From positions 1,426,001-1,490,000 of the forward strand of contig NZ_CP041387.1 of the NCBI RefSeq assembly GCF_007005445.1: a stretch of DNA of 64,000 nt. The letters are read 5' to 3'. The DNA is from Rhodopseudomonas palustris (lineage in GTDB: Bacteria > Pseudomonadota > Alphaproteobacteria > Rhizobiales > Xanthobacteraceae). This document shows, piece after piece, positions 48,672 through 57,438 of this stretch. Both the position numbers and the translations under genes were made by a program. Every line of letters begins with the position of its first letter. The stretch's first letter is position 1. A model generated the notes under the pieces. The model searched no databases, was not told the origin of the DNA, and saw only the letters and a list, made by a program, of their open reading frames with translations.

Positions 48672-48935
48672 ATGCGCAAACGTGCGGTGGACTTGTCGTT
48701 GGAGGAATTGGCAGCGTTGGGCGGCAATGCCGCCTTGAGAGCCGCCAAGCGAGCTCAGGACGCAGGTTTGGTCGTGACGGGCACGGTCGATTTCCTGGAG
48801 AATGGCCAGGCCGCTTCGAAACTCGCGCAGCGGCAACCATCCGGGTTGGTGGCCGTTTTCGAGGACGGCATCAATTCCGATCCAGTGGCGGCGAATTCGG
48901 ACATGTCCAAACAGAACCATGGACGGAGCGATTGA
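48672..48935 (+). CDS. Antitoxin-like partner of the zeta-type toxin
   Basis: Short protein of 87 residues. The N-terminal DLSLEELAALGGNAALRAAKRAQDAGLVV is helical, and the tail is polar. It is the usual small gene upstream of zeta-type kinase toxins; its stop directly abuts the toxin's start. Antitoxin function is inferred from position. Confidence 0.7.
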   Translation: MRKRAVDLSLEELAALGGNAALRAAKRAQDAGLVVTGTVDFLENGQAASKLAQRQPSGLVAVFEDGINSDPVAANSDMSKQNHGRSD

Positions 48936-49637
48936 TTGCCTGACGCGCCGTTCCTTCTGGTGATCGCCGGTCCAAACGGGTCCGGCAAGAGTACTCTCGT
49001 AGATTACTTGATGGAAGCCGGCATCGATTGTGGCGAGCACATCAACGCGGACCAGATCGCGACGACGCTCGATTTGCCTGAGCCTCGGCGTTCGAAGCAA
49101 GCGCAACAGATTGCCGATTTTCAGCGACAGACCTGCTTGGATAGGAGGCTCGACTTCAGCTTTGAGACGGTGATGTCGCATCCAAGCAAGGTCGACTTCA
49201 TGATCCGGGCCGATGATGCCGGTTATGATGTGACGCTGTATTTCGTATGTACCTCTGATCCGGACATCAACGTATCCCGTGTAGAGAATCGAGTTGCCGC
49301 CGGTGGGCATGACGTCCCACGAGATCGGATCATGGCGCGATACCATCGGGCTCTTGGTCTGTTGCCCAGCGCGGCCCTGATCGCGAAACGGACCGTCCTA
49401 TTCGATAACAGTGCGATCGTCGGATTCTTGCCGAATTCGCTGCTTCCCAACCAGAAATCCGGCTTACGGCCGGTCGGTGAAGTTCTTCGCGACGGAAACA
49501 GTTACGACGTCATGCTTGAGGCGGATGTGCCTGCGTGGGTTGTCGAACACTTGGTATCTCCGCTCGATTCGCTCGCACACCAGGCAGAGGGCAAGCTTTT
49601 GTTGACAATTAGTCAAATGCCGAACGGACTGGGATGA
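48936..49637 (+). CDS. Zeta-toxin-like P-loop kinase
   Basis: P-loop kinase of 233 residues. Walker A is AGPNGSGKST near residues 11-20, and the FSFETVMSHPSKVDFM segment and RVAAGGHDVPRDRIMARYHR with its conserved Arg cluster are typical of zeta-like AAA kinases. Classical zeta toxins phosphorylate UDP-N-acetylglucosamine and stop cell wall synthesis; whether this member does so is unknown. The start is TTG at 48936, right after the antitoxin stop. Confidence 0.8.
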   Translation: MPDAPFLLVIAGPNGSGKSTLVDYLMEAGIDCGEHINADQIATTLDLPEPRRSKQAQQIADFQRQTCLDRRLDFSFETVMSHPSKVDFMIRADDAGYDVTLYFVCTSDPDINVSRVENRVAAGGHDVPRDRIMARYHRALGLLPSAALIAKRTVLFDNSAIVGFLPNSLLPNQKSGLRPVGEVLRDGNSYDVMLEADVPAWVVEHLVSPLDSLAHQAEGKLLLTISQMPNGLG

Positions 49638-49649
49638 AGACGACCTACG

Positions 49650-49740
49650 TCATCCCCCGACCGCCGCGCCTGTCAGGCAGGTGGTGAGCGGGCCGGAGAC
49701 GATCGACTTGAAGCCGAGCTTGCTCGCGCTCGGCGACCAT
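49650..49740 (-). pseudogene. Relic of a second NupC-type nucleoside transporter C-terminus
   Basis: On the minus strand one frame reads GFKSIVSGPLTTCLTGAAVGG and then stops, nearly the same as the end of the intact transporter gene 2 kb away (LGLRSIVSGTLTTCLMGAVVG). The preceding bases make sense only in another frame, and no longer gene remains. This is a decayed paralog or a partial duplication. Confidence 0.65.
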
Positions 49741-49757
49741 CACGCTGCACGTCCTGC

Positions 49758-51443
49758 TCAGCGCCGCTTGGCGCTGAGCTCGTCGGCCGGCTGCGGATCG
49801 GGCGACCACTGCCGCGCGCCGCGGTCGTAGCGGCACAGCGGGACGTCGAGGCCGGTGGCGGCGATCCACAGTCGCACCGCTTCGTCGTAGTCGATCGTCG
49901 GATCGTTCAGCCGCCATCCGGGCGGCGCCCAGCCGGAATCGCCGTTCAGCGTCGGCAACCCGAGCTTGGCGGAGATCCACATCGCGTCCAATTGCTTGCC
50001 GTCGAACGCGGTCCCGGCGTCGACCACGAAGGCGCGGCACTGCGGCGGCGCGGCCGGCACCGCCGCCAGCCGCGCCAGCTCCTCGCGCCGCTCCAGACCG
50101 GCGGGTTGCAGGTTGATCTGCTCGATCAGGCAGAGCGCCGCGACCACACCGGCGATCAGCTTGCGCCGGGTGCCGGCGGCGCGTGGCGCGCAGTCGAGCC
50201 AATATTGCAGCAGCACCACCAGCCCGGCGACCACCCACAGATTGACCAGCAGCTGGATGCGGTCGCCGGCGCGGATCGCCACGGCACCCGGCACCAAGTG
50301 ATAGGGCAGCCAGAACGCGCTGAACGTCCCGACCCGCAGCGTCACCAGCCACGACAATCCCCACACCGCCACGCAGACGCTCGCGAATACGAGCTGCCAG
50401 GGCATCGGGCGTGCCGGCGCAGTGCGGCGCAGCCGCAGCAGCAGGATCACCAGCGCCGCAGTCATCAGCGGCGTCACCGCCAGTGCGCGCTCGTGCTGGG
50501 CGTCGCCGATCAGCCGATCGACCAGCCAGCCCCACGCCATGTTGTGGACGCCGAGATTGATCAGATCCTTCGGAAACGGCGCGAAGCTGACATAGTCGCG
50601 GAACGAGCGCCCGGCCTGCTGGTGCAGGGCCGGCAGATAGATCGCCAGCACCGGTATCGCCCCGATCGCAAAGCCGGCGATTGCTGCGCCGATCAGCGCT
50701 GCGCAGGAACCGGGATGTCGCCGGAGCAGCGCGATCGCCTCGCGGCCACGGAGCACCGCGATGGTGCCGAGGCCGAACAGCAGCGTCAGAGCGAACAGCC
50801 AGGCGACGTAGAACGAGGTCGCGAACAGCAGCCCATAGCCGAGCCCGAAGCCGCCGGCGCGCAGCAGCGACCATTTGGTCGGGCGCGGAAAATCCTCGAT
50901 CGCCCACAGTGCCAGCAGAACGAGACAGGGCACGTAGTACAGCGCGAAGAAGTTCGGATGCGCCTCGGCTGTCTTGAACATCAGGTTGTTGGGAAAGGTG
51001 ACCAGCATCGCGGCGCAGATCGCCAATGCCGGACCGAGCCGCAGATAGCGGCGTCCGATCACCAGCGTCGCCATGAAGCAGCACAGCGACAGTGCGATGG
51101 CGAGAATCTGCGAGGCGAGAAACGGATCGAACCCGAGCCCGCGCAAAGCCGCGAAGGGCAGCGCGTCGAGCAGAAACGCGTCGGTGTAGCCGAGGGCGTT
51201 TTCTTGCGGAAAGTAGAACGCCGGCGACAGCAGTTCGGCGCGCCCCTGCAGGGCCGCAAAAAGATGTTCGTGCAGATACGCAATCAGCCGGCCGTCGCCG
51301 CTATTGCCGAAAACCAGGCCGAACGATGTCCGAAGGCTGGAGCGGAAAGCGAAGGCGGCGGCGCCGAGCCATGCCGCCAAGGCAGCAACAAGGGCGGGCA
51401 GCGTCAGCGCAGCCGCGCGACTTCGTAGGGAGGAGGAGGGCAA
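49758..51443 (-). CDS. Multi-pass membrane protein, GT-C-like
   Basis: Integral membrane protein of 561 residues with about 11-12 hydrophobic helices. The first extracytoplasmic loop contains GNSGDGRLIAYLHEHL and SPAFYFPQENALGYTDAF, resembling the D-containing loop of GT-C glycosyltransferases that use lipid-linked sugars; the C-terminal 100 residues are soluble. The function is likely sugar or polymer transfer at the membrane, but no specific family is recognised. An AT-rich stretch upstream (about 51500-51570) may hold its promoter. Confidence 0.7.
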   Translation of the reverse strand: MPSSSLRSRAAALTLPALVAALAAWLGAAAFAFRSSLRTSFGLVFGNSGDGRLIAYLHEHLFAALQGRAELLSPAFYFPQENALGYTDAFLLDALPFAALRGLGFDPFLASQILAIALSLCCFMATLVIGRRYLRLGPALAICAAMLVTFPNNLMFKTAEAHPNFFALYYVPCLVLLALWAIEDFPRPTKWSLLRAGGFGLGYGLLFATSFYVAWLFALTLLFGLGTIAVLRGREAIALLRRHPGSCAALIGAAIAGFAIGAIPVLAIYLPALHQQAGRSFRDYVSFAPFPKDLINLGVHNMAWGWLVDRLIGDAQHERALAVTPLMTAALVILLLRLRRTAPARPMPWQLVFASVCVAVWGLSWLVTLRVGTFSAFWLPYHLVPGAVAIRAGDRIQLLVNLWVVAGLVVLLQYWLDCAPRAAGTRRKLIAGVVAALCLIEQINLQPAGLERREELARLAAVPAAPPQCRAFVVDAGTAFDGKQLDAMWISAKLGLPTLNGDSGWAPPGWRLNDPTIDYDEAVRLWIAATGLDVPLCRYDRGARQWSPDPQPADELSAKRR

Positions 51444-51673
51444 AATTGTCTTCCGGCAACAACTGCGAAATTGGCTGGGCGGCGATCCTAGTCGAACAGT
51501 GTCGATCGATGTGTTTCTAGAAATTCAGATCAAAAGATATATGACATCATTATTTGTAGGAAACTTGCAGGCGCGGATGCCCTATTGCGGCGCGATCTTT
51601 TCCAAATATTGCTGGCGGCGGCGTTGTTTCTGGTGGTCAGAGCCAGCGTTTGCCGGCGAAAGACGCGGTCTGT

Positions 51674-52924
51674 TCACGTCAGCAGCCCCACCACCGCGCC
51701 CATCAGACACGTCGTCAACGTGCCGGAGACGATCGATCGCAGGCCCAAGGCGGCGATTTCTTCGCGGCGCTCGGGGGCCATCGCGGTGAGGCCGCCGAGC
51801 ATGATGCCGAGGCTGCCGAAATTGGCGAAGCCGCACATCGCGTACAGCATGATCAGCTTCGAGCGCGGATCGAGCGCGTCCGCCGGCAGCTTCGACAGCT
51901 CGACATAGGCGATCAGCTCGTTGAGCACGGTCTTGATCCCCATCAGCGAGCCGGCGGTGACGGCCTGATCCCACGGCAGGCCGAGCAGCCAGCACACCGG
52001 CGCCATCACATAGCCGAGCAGTCGCTGCAGCGTGATCGCTTCGCCGCCGATATGCGGCAGGAGGCCGAGCAGGGCGTTGCCGAGGTACACCAGCGCCACC
52101 AGCACGATCAGCATCGCGATGATGTTGAGCAGCAGCTCGAGGCCGGCGGCGGTGCCCTTGACGATGGCGTCCATGCTGCTGACCGCGATCCGGCCCGGGT
52201 CGGCGAGCTGGCCGCCGGTGGCGTGCGGTTCGGTCTCGGGCACCATGATCAGGCTGACCAGGATCGCGGCCGGGGCGCCGAGCACCGAGGCGATGACGAA
52301 ATGCGCCGCGGCGTCGGGCAGTACCGGCGCCAGCAGCGTGGCGTACAGCACCAGCACGGTACCGGCGATGCCGGCCATGCCGCCGGTCATCACCAGGAAC
52401 AGTTCGCTGCGGGTGAGCTGCGCCAGATAAGGACGGATGAACAGCGGTGCCTCGACCATGCCGAGAAACACGTTGGCGGCGGTCGAGAGCCCGACCGCGC
52501 CGCCGACGCCGAGCGTGCGCTGGAGCAGCCAGGCCATGCCGCGCACCACCGGCGGCAGGATTTTCCAGTAGAACAGCAGCGTGGTCAGCACGCTCATCAC
52601 CAGCACCACCGGCAGCGCCTGAAACGCGAGGATGAAATCGGCGCCCGGTGCCTTGATGTCGAATGGTGCCGGCCCGCCGCCGAGATAGCCGAACGCGAAC
52701 GCAGTGCCGGCCCGGCTCGCCGCCGAAATCACCCCGACCGCCTCGTTGATCGCCCCGAACGCATGGGCGGCGCCGGGCAGCTTCAGCATCGCCGCCGCGG
52801 TGGCCAGGGTGAGCCCGAGCCCGATCGCGACCTGCCGGACTGAGACGCGGTCGCGATGTTCGCCGAACGCCCACGCGAGCATCAGCAGCGCGAACACGCC
52901 GAATCCGGATTGCAGTTGCAGCAT
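51674..52924 (-). CDS. NupC/CNT-family concentrative nucleoside transporter
   Basis: Inner-membrane nucleoside:cation symporter of 416 residues. Family motifs are FGYLGGG, FQALPVVLVMSVLT, the STAANVFLGMVEAPLFIRPYL block with the nucleoside-binding EAP, then GTVLVLYA, GSLMGIKTVLNELIAYVEL and CGFANFGSLGIMLGGL. Length and helices fit CNT transporters. It is a single gene divergent from the RuBisCO-like protein. Confidence 0.92.
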   Translation of the reverse strand: MLQLQSGFGVFALLMLAWAFGEHRDRVSVRQVAIGLGLTLATAAAMLKLPGAAHAFGAINEAVGVISAASRAGTAFAFGYLGGGPAPFDIKAPGADFILAFQALPVVLVMSVLTTLLFYWKILPPVVRGMAWLLQRTLGVGGAVGLSTAANVFLGMVEAPLFIRPYLAQLTRSELFLVMTGGMAGIAGTVLVLYATLLAPVLPDAAAHFVIASVLGAPAAILVSLIMVPETEPHATGGQLADPGRIAVSSMDAIVKGTAAGLELLLNIIAMLIVLVALVYLGNALLGLLPHIGGEAITLQRLLGYVMAPVCWLLGLPWDQAVTAGSLMGIKTVLNELIAYVELSKLPADALDPRSKLIMLYAMCGFANFGSLGIMLGGLTAMAPERREEIAALGLRSIVSGTLTTCLMGAVVGLLT

Positions 52925-53103
52925 TATGTCCCCCGAGCCGAAGCCGATGGGTAGGCCAGCGCAGGGCGAGCTGGCAAGTCGACTAAAGCGCGGGCTGCCG
53001 AGGTGAGGCCGTCATCGCCGCTTCGTGCTGTCCGGCGACAGTGCGAGCGAACAGGTTGTGCTAGACAGGCGCGACACCTCGGGCGTGATTGCATGGACCG
53101 AAG

Positions 53104-54204
53104 ATGAACGAACGGATCGTTGTCACCTATCAGGTCGCCGCGGCCCCGGCAGAGATCGCTGCGCGCGCCGAGGCGCTGGCGATCGAGCAGAGCGTCGAGT
53201 GCCCGCTAGCGGCGGTGACGGAGCAGCGCATCCACGACGAGATCCTCGGCCGGGTCGAAGCGATCGAGCCGATCGACGAAGCGCGTTTCGCGGTGCGGAT
53301 CAGCCTGGCGAGTGCAACCGCGCCGGCCGAGCCCGGGCAGCTCATCAACATGCTGTTCGGCAACAGTTCGATCCTGCCCGACGTGACGCTGGCCGACGTC
53401 GAGCTGCCGCCTGGCTATCCGGCCGCGTTCGGCGGGCCGAAGTTCGGCATTGGCGGTATTCGCGCCCGGCTCGGGGTTCCGCGGCGGGCGCTGACCGCGT
53501 CGGCGCTGAAGCCGCAGGGGCTGCCACCGGAAGCGCTGGCGAGTCTTGCGCACCGGTTGGCGCTCGGCGGCATCGACCTGATCAAGGACGACCACGGCAT
53601 CGCCGACCAGGCCTTCAGTCCGTTCGCCGCGCGGGTGCCCGCGGTCGCCGCCGCGCTGCGCCAGGCCAGCGACTCGCGCGGCGCCACCACGCTGTACGCG
53701 CCGCACGTCTCGGGCTCGCTCGACGACATGCGGCGGCAGCTCGACATTGTTCGTCGCGAAGAGCTGCCGGCGGTGATGCTGATGCCGATGGTCGTCGGGC
53801 TGGCGAATTTCCATCTGGTGGCCAAAGAGGCCGCAGGCTTGATCGTGCTGGCGCATCCGTCGCTGGCCGGCGCGCAGCGGATCGCGCCCGATCTGCTGCT
53901 CGGCAAGCTGTTCCGGCTGCTCGGCGCCGACGCGACGATCTTCCCGCATCATGGCGGCCGGTTCGCCTATGCGCCGGGCACCTGCCGCGCGCTGGCGGAG
54001 GCGGCGCGGCGCGACCGGCACGATCTGAAGCCGTGCCTGCCGGTACCGGCCGGCGGCATCGCGATTGATCGGATCGCCGCACTGCTGGCATTCTACGGCT
54101 CCGACGTGATGCTGCTGATCGGCGGCAGCCTGCTGGCCGCCGGCGAACACCTGACCGAGCAGGCAGCTCGTTTCACCGCGGAGGTGGCAAGCCATGGCCA
54201 ATGA
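53104..54204 (+). CDS. RuBisCO-like protein (Form IV, RLP)
   Basis: RuBisCO large-chain fold protein of 366 residues that does not fix CO2. It has an N-terminal domain with QLINMLFGNSSIL, then a TIM barrel with GIDLIKDDHGIADQAFSPF: Lys161 and Asp163 match the metal-binding Lys and Asp of RuBisCO, but the Glu after them is His164. The loop-6 region is FRLLGADATIFPHHGGRF. The DHG variant is what I recall from the DeepYkr-type branch, to which the Rhodospirillum rubrum enzyme belongs; that enzyme isomerises 5-methylthioribulose-1-phosphate to 1-methylthioxylulose-5-phosphate. The ATG at 53104 is preferred over the TTG at 53089. Its gene overlaps the cupin gene by 11 bases. Confidence 0.88.
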   Translation: MNERIVVTYQVAAAPAEIAARAEALAIEQSVECPLAAVTEQRIHDEILGRVEAIEPIDEARFAVRISLASATAPAEPGQLINMLFGNSSILPDVTLADVELPPGYPAAFGGPKFGIGGIRARLGVPRRALTASALKPQGLPPEALASLAHRLALGGIDLIKDDHGIADQAFSPFAARVPAVAAALRQASDSRGATTLYAPHVSGSLDDMRRQLDIVRREELPAVMLMPMVVGLANFHLVAKEAAGLIVLAHPSLAGAQRIAPDLLLGKLFRLLGADATIFPHHGGRFAYAPGTCRALAEAARRDRHDLKPCLPVPAGGIAIDRIAALLAFYGSDVMLLIGGSLLAAGEHLTEQAARFTAEVASHGQ

Positions 54205-54691
54205 CAACGCAGCGGTGCCGCATCCGGCCGCGGGTGAACGCGTTGGTGTTCGCGCCCAGACTGCGCCGGGTCGCTGGGATGATGTCGCGGTGATGCCGTA
54301 CAAGCAGACCGCCGAGGCGCCGTTTCAGGACATCACCCGGCAGTTGCTGTTCGCCGATCCGAACCTCGCCTGCGAGTGGCGTTACTTCGAAGTCGCCGAG
54401 GGCGGCTACTCGACGCTGGAGCGCCACGCCCATGTGCATGCGGTGATGATCCATCGCGGACGCGGTCAGTGCCTGGTCGGCGAGGTGATCAGTGATGTCG
54501 GGCAGGGCGATCTGGTGTTCATCCCGCCGATGACCTGGCATCAGTTCCGCGCCAACCGCGGCGACTGCCTCGGCTTTCTCTGCGTCGTCAACGTCGCGCG
54601 CGACCGGCCGCAACTGCCGACGGCGGACGACCTCGCCGAGCTGCGCAGCAACCCGCAGGTGGCTGATTTCATCCGCACCGGCGGCGCATAG
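54194..54691 (+). CDS. Cupin protein, probable 1-methylthioxylulose-5-phosphate sulfurylase
   Basis: Single-domain cupin of 165 residues with metal-binding residues visible in STLERHAHVHAVM (motif 1) and MTWHQFRA (motif 2). In Rhodospirillum rubrum a cupin partners the RLP and removes methanethiol from 1-methylthioxylulose-5-phosphate, giving 1-deoxyxylulose-5-phosphate for isoprenoids. The RYFEVAEGGYSTLERH segment looks similar to my memory of it. The 11-base overlap with the RLP gene supports joint function. Assignment is by context and recalled similarity. Confidence 0.75.
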   Translation: MANDNAAVPHPAAGERVGVRAQTAPGRWDDVAVMPYKQTAEAPFQDITRQLLFADPNLACEWRYFEVAEGGYSTLERHAHVHAVMIHRGRGQCLVGEVISDVGQGDLVFIPPMTWHQFRANRGDCLGFLCVVNVARDRPQLPTADDLAELRSNPQVADFIRTGGA

Positions 54692-54698
54692 CTGCGGG

Positions 54699-55118
54699 TC
54701 AGCGCGGGGCGATCTCGACCGTGACGGTGTGGCGCTGCGCCGGCGCCTGGTTCTCCCAGTCGCGCAAGTAATCGAACACCGCGGTGGCGGTGCCATCCTT
54801 GCGCGCGACGATGCGGAACGACCGGGTGCCGGGGACGCCGACCATCGGCTGGTGCACGACGTCGCCGCCGCCCTGGCGGTAGCCGGCGTCGGAAATCTCG
54901 ATCAGATCGAGATTGCGGCTCGCTTTGGTGTCGAGGTGCCAGCGATAGCCGGTCGAGGGATTCTCTTTCAGGCTGAAGCTGGCCTCGCCGCCGACCGCGA
55001 GGCGCAACGTCTCGGCGGTGTCGTCGGCCCGCGGCGGCGCGACGCCTGCGATCAGCACGATGCCGGCCAAAAGACCGAGCAGTCCCAGTGCCCGAACGGT
55101 CTTGAACGATTCCCGCAT
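54699..55118 (-). CDS. Chagasin-type cysteine protease inhibitor (I42), exported
   Basis: Protein of 139 residues with an N-terminal signal or membrane segment (about 12-30), then an immunoglobulin-like chagasin domain. Inhibitor loops are seen: NPSTGYRW (like NPTTGY), VPGTRSFRI, and YLRDWEN in place of the usual RPW loop. It would block papain-family proteases in the periplasm; the target is unknown. It is convergent with the cupin gene. Confidence 0.82.
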   Translation of the reverse strand: MRESFKTVRALGLLGLLAGIVLIAGVAPPRADDTAETLRLAVGGEASFSLKENPSTGYRWHLDTKASRNLDLIEISDAGYRQGGGDVVHQPMVGVPGTRSFRIVARKDGTATAVFDYLRDWENQAPAQRHTVTVEIAPR

Positions 55119-55289
55119 CTGCGCCCCCGAATGAGGTTCTCGCTGCCGATATCCTTATCAATTCAATATTCGCCGAATGCAACGATCCACCACATCCTGA
55201 GTGGGAGCTTCCATGCGGATTGGTAGCCGGCGGCCGTCCTTGCACCGGCAACTATCTGAGAAGCTGATAATCGTTCTGGAGGGCGCGGC

Positions 55290-56048
55290 TCAGCCGCGTC
55301 CGACGAACGGCATCTTGGTCGCCATCACTGTCATGAACAGCACGTTGGCGTCGAGCGGCAGGCCGGCCATATAGGCCACCGCATCGCCGACCGCCTTGGC
55401 GTCCATCCGCGGCTCGTGCCGGGTCGAGCCGTCCGGCTGCAGCGCGCCGGGGCCACTGACCATGCGGTCGGTCATCGGGGTGGCGGCGTTGCCGATGTCG
55501 ATCTGGCCGACCGCGATGTCGTAGGCGCGGCCGTCGAGATTGCTGGCCTTGGTCAGGCCGCTGATGGCGTGCTTGGTTGCGGTGTAGGCGGCCGAGAACG
55601 GCCGCGGCGCGTGCGCCGAGATCGAGCCGTTGTTGATGATGCGGCCGCCGCGCGGGGTCTGGTCCTTCATGATCCGGAACGCGTGCTGGGTGCACAGGAA
55701 CGGCGCGGTGAGGTTGGTCGTCACCACCGCCTGCCATTGCTCCAGCGGCAGATCCTCGAACGGCACCGGCGGCGCGCCGATCCCGGCATTGTTGAACAGC
55801 ACATCGAGCCGGCCGTAGCGCTGCACGGTGGTGTCGAACAGCGCGGCGATCGACGCCGGATCGGCCATGTCGGCGACGACTGGAAGGCTCTCCCCGAGCT
55901 GGGCTCCGAGCTTCTGGGTTTCGTTCAGCAGTTCGAGCCGGCGACCGGCCAGCACCACGGCGAAGCCGCCCTGCATCAGCGCCAGCGCCGCGGCACGGCC
56001 GACGCCGGTGCCGGCACCGGTGACGATTGCGATCTTGGTGGCGGACAT
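55290..56048 (-). CDS. Short-chain dehydrogenase/reductase (SDR)
   Basis: Classical SDR of 252 residues. It has [10 protein letters not shown] near residue 11, NNAGIG, then INNGSISAH with the catalytic Ser and YTATKHAIS with the Tyr and Lys. The C-terminal part differs from the usual 3-oxoacyl reductase pattern. The start follows GGGAGACGCCG. Substrate unknown. Confidence 0.87.
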   Translation of the reverse strand: MSATKIAIVTGAGTGVGRAAALALMQGGFAVVLAGRRLELLNETQKLGAQLGESLPVVADMADPASIAALFDTTVQRYGRLDVLFNNAGIGAPPVPFEDLPLEQWQAVVTTNLTAPFLCTQHAFRIMKDQTPRGGRIINNGSISAHAPRPFSAAYTATKHAISGLTKASNLDGRAYDIAVGQIDIGNAATPMTDRMVSGPGALQPDGSTRHEPRMDAKAVGDAVAYMAGLPLDANVLFMTVMATKMPFVGRG

Positions 56049-56128
56049 CGGCGTCTCCCGGAAGTTTCTGTCGTTGCGATGAGGCGCTTACCGTAAAGCC
56101 ACTCCGCGGCCGCAACAAGCCGACGCGG

Positions 56129-57316
56129 TCAGCGTTCGGCGACCTTTTCGGTGCCGTCGCGTTCGCCGCTTTCCCGTGACGCTGCCTTCGAAGCGGGGCG
56201 CCGATGTCGGCTGCGATAGGTCTGGAGAGCGTGCCAGGCGCGGTCTGACAGCAGCGCCGCCTTGCCCAGCAAGGTGCGTCCGCCGACGAACGACGCCAGC
56301 GTCACCTGCCGATTGGCGAAGCGATATTTGTAGTCCTCGTCGCCGCATAGAAAATCGATACTGGTGGCGCCGTGATCGATCGCCCATCGAATGTAGTCGA
56401 ACAACAGGATGTAGCCCGGCGAACTGCGCTCGAAGGCGGAGTCGTAGGTGGTGACGTAGGCCATCATGGTGTCGTGCTGCACCAGGTTGATGGTAATCGC
56501 CACGACGACGCCGTCGCGCTCGAGCACGAAGATGTGGAGCAGGTTCTTGTCGGCGAGTACCTGGGCCAGCGCCTGCAACATCGGCGCGCCCTCGTCGAAC
56601 AGCGGGGCGATCAGGCCGTTGCGGGCACACCACGCGCGCTTCAGTTCCGCGCAGCGCTGGAGCGCCGGCCCGAGCGGCTCGTCGGGGCCGAGCCGCCGGA
56701 ATGCGACATTGGCGCCTTCCGACAGGTTCTTCAGCGAGCGGCGATAGTTCCGCCGCGCATTGCCGGATTGCGAGTCGAACCATGCCTGGCCGTTCGCCCA
56801 AGGGCCGACGACGCGCAGGCTGGTGGCGTGACGATGATGCGGTCGCAGCATTAGACCGCTGCGGCTCGTCCGGCGAGAGAGTGTAGTCGCGGCCGCCGTG
56901 GGCAGCAGATGGCCGAGATACGCAGCGTCGAAACCGCCCTGAGCGCTGGCGTGGTCCCACATCCGCTCGATCAGGACCGTATCGACCCCGGGACGCAGCA
57001 GCACGTCGCAATAGTCGGAATAGTCCTTGGCGGCCCATTCCAGCACGCGGACGCCGTGCAGACTGCAGGTCGCGAGCGGCATCACTGCGTCCAGCGTATC
57101 GTCGCGCCAGGCCAGCACGACGAACAGCGCGCGCCGCTGCGGATCGGGAACGGCGCGCCACCATGCCGCGACCCAGGCGTGGCTCTGAAACACCAGCGCG
57201 CCGGACTGCTCCCACAACGTCTCCCAGGCCGTGCCGATCTCTTGCAGACGCTCGGTAGTCTGTACGATCTCCAGCCGTTCACCTCGGAGCCCCGCTGCGC
57301 CGGGCACGTTCCTCAT
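56129..57316 (-). CDS. GNAT/FemAB-like acyltransferase (CelD/BcsL-type)
   Basis: Protein of 395 residues with the fold of the acetyltransferase family found near cellulose and exopolysaccharide genes. The N-terminal half has FQSHAWVAAWWRAVPDP, and the C-terminal half has HIFVLERDGVVVAITINLVQ, then a SPGYILLFDYIRWAIDHGATSIDFLCGDEDYKYRFA core. It probably acylates a cell-surface sugar or peptide; no polysaccharide operon is near, so the substrate is unknown. Confidence 0.8.
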   Translation of the reverse strand: MRNVPGAAGLRGERLEIVQTTERLQEIGTAWETLWEQSGALVFQSHAWVAAWWRAVPDPQRRALFVVLAWRDDTLDAVMPLATCSLHGVRVLEWAAKDYSDYCDVLLRPGVDTVLIERMWDHASAQGGFDAAYLGHLLPTAAATTLSRRTSRSGLMLRPHHRHATSLRVVGPWANGQAWFDSQSGNARRNYRRSLKNLSEGANVAFRRLGPDEPLGPALQRCAELKRAWCARNGLIAPLFDEGAPMLQALAQVLADKNLLHIFVLERDGVVVAITINLVQHDTMMAYVTTYDSAFERSSPGYILLFDYIRWAIDHGATSIDFLCGDEDYKYRFANRQVTLASFVGGRTLLGKAALLSDRAWHALQTYRSRHRRPASKAASRESGERDGTEKVAER

Positions 57317-57438
57317 CCCTCAGATCCCTTCGATTCGTGGACTTTTCCGCGGTCGCGCCGAGCCGCGGCCGGTGGCCAGCAACCTAACATCCAGGCTTCG
57401 CGGTTTGAACTTGAGGCGGCAGTGATCGGAAGACAGAG

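Noticed and set aside
49645..51084. A 479-codon minus-strand frame overlapping the multi-pass membrane protein gene
   Set aside because: It is the other frame of the membrane protein gene; the translation is Arg/Ala/Asp-rich with no membrane pattern.
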